From: Alphaproteobacteria bacterium
Lineage (GTDB): Bacteria; Pseudomonadota; Alphaproteobacteria; Micavibrionales; UBA1664
Direction of reading: 5' to 3'
NCBI GenBank assembly: GCA_018969935.1
Contig: JAGWXJ010000121.1
Coordinates: forward strand, 1-5,465
Length of the DNA: 5,465 bases
Made by a program: the position numbers and the translations under genes. Positions 4,971 through 5,465 of this stretch are shown piece by piece. The notes below the pieces were generated by a model, which worked only from the letters and a program-made list of their open reading frames with translations, was not told the origin of the DNA and did no database searches. Position 1 is the stretch's first letter. The number at the start of each line of letters is the position of its first letter.

Positions 4971-5465
4971 ATGAATAGTGCAGGGGTACTGGAAAAGGTT
5001 GGAGAGTGCATAAAGGTGGTGGAAGCCATCATGCGCGGGGAAAAACCCGCCAATGTGCCTGCCGCCCTGCAGGAAATTACCGTCCGCATGTATGCGGACT
5101 TTTTTATACCTGAAACACCGCTCTCCTATTACACCGCCGACCACGAAACGCTGACGCCGGAACTCGAAAAGGCCAAAGGCGATACACGCATTCATCCACT
5201 TTCGTTCCAGCTATTCAATACGCTCGACCACATTGGCCGCCACGCCATCCCCAGAGGCCTGACCAACTGGAAAGTACTGGGCATTGAAAACCGCAATATA
5301 ACCAATGACCCCCTTGCCACCGCCGAAAGCACGGCCGCTGTCATCCTCACCCGTTCTGACTTCGCAGGCCTTCGCGAAGCGCTGCACGTTCTGCGCGCAA
5401 AACTGCAGGGCAACCCGCGCATTGACCATACGCACCTCATAATCCAGAGCACGCAGGGCGATTTC
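4971..5465 (+). CDS. Hypothetical soluble protein (C-terminus outside window)
   Basis: Not recognised. The frame is open for 165 codons from the ATG at 4971 to the window end. A GGGAG ribosome site and a good promoter candidate stand upstream, so it has its own transcription start although it follows the cytosine deaminase gene by 110 bp on the same strand. The protein begins MNSAGVLEKVGECIKVVEAI, likely an amphipathic helix, and has no signal peptide or membrane segment in the visible part. Later there are alternating hydrophobic strands and charged helices: HPLSFQLFNTLDHIGRHAIP (residues 75-94), AAVILTRSDFAGLREALHVL (122-141) and THLIIQS (154-160). The single visible cysteine is C13. His is fairly frequent, but no metal-site motif is evident. 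Codon choice looks like that of its neighbours. No function proposed. Confidence 0.82.
   Translation, partial: MNSAGVLEKVGECIKVVEAIMRGEKPANVPAALQEITVRMYADFFIPETPLSYYTADHETLTPELEKAKGDTRIHPLSFQLFNTLDHIGRHAIPRGLTNWKVLGIENRNITNDPLATAESTAAVILTRSDFAGLREALHVLRAKLQGNPRIDHTHLIIQSTQGDF

Overview
The window (5465 bp, roughly mid-50s % GC by eye, dense coding, short AT-rich gaps) looks like chromosomal DNA of an alphaproteobacterium. Three signs support this. There is a full TTAA-N7-TTAA CtrA-type box between two divergent genes. Some promoter candidates fit the alphaproteobacterial housekeeping form (TTGAC at -35, GCTAAAA at -10). The deaminase-like protein and the I78-type inhibitor are, as far as I recall, of kinds common in that class. 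The class call is an inference; genus cannot be read. No RNA gene, insertion sequence, CRISPR array or origin was found.

Layout. (1) Positions 1-1356, minus strand: a 3'-truncated gene for a large cysteine-free, helix-rich protein I do not recognise. (2) 1357-1519: a divergent regulatory gap with the CtrA-type box and promoter candidates. (3) 1520-2848, plus: a complete UDP-glucose 6-dehydrogenase. (4) 3226-4275 then 2851-3225, both minus: a two-gene unit. The first gene is a cytidine/dCMP deaminase-fold protein with a long C-terminal extension. The second is an exported I78-type peptidase inhibitor whose ATG directly follows the stop codon of the first. (5) 4276-4407: a divergent gap with back-to-back promoter candidates. 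(6) 4408-4860, plus: a yeast FCY1-type cytosine deaminase. (7) 4971-5465, plus: an unrecognised soluble protein, cut by the window end, with its own promoter candidate.

Functional picture. UDP-glucuronate made by the dehydrogenase would feed envelope or exopolysaccharide sugars. The two zinc deaminases stand head to head over a shared 132-bp control region, which suggests linked roles in pyrimidine salvage or nucleobase/nucleotide deamination. The inhibitor would act outside the cytoplasm, so its pairing with a cytoplasmic deaminase is not explained by a pathway. The window shows no complete novel system. The points most worth following are the deaminase pair with its atypical zinc motif, the CtrA-linked cysteine-free protein, and the inhibitor coupling.
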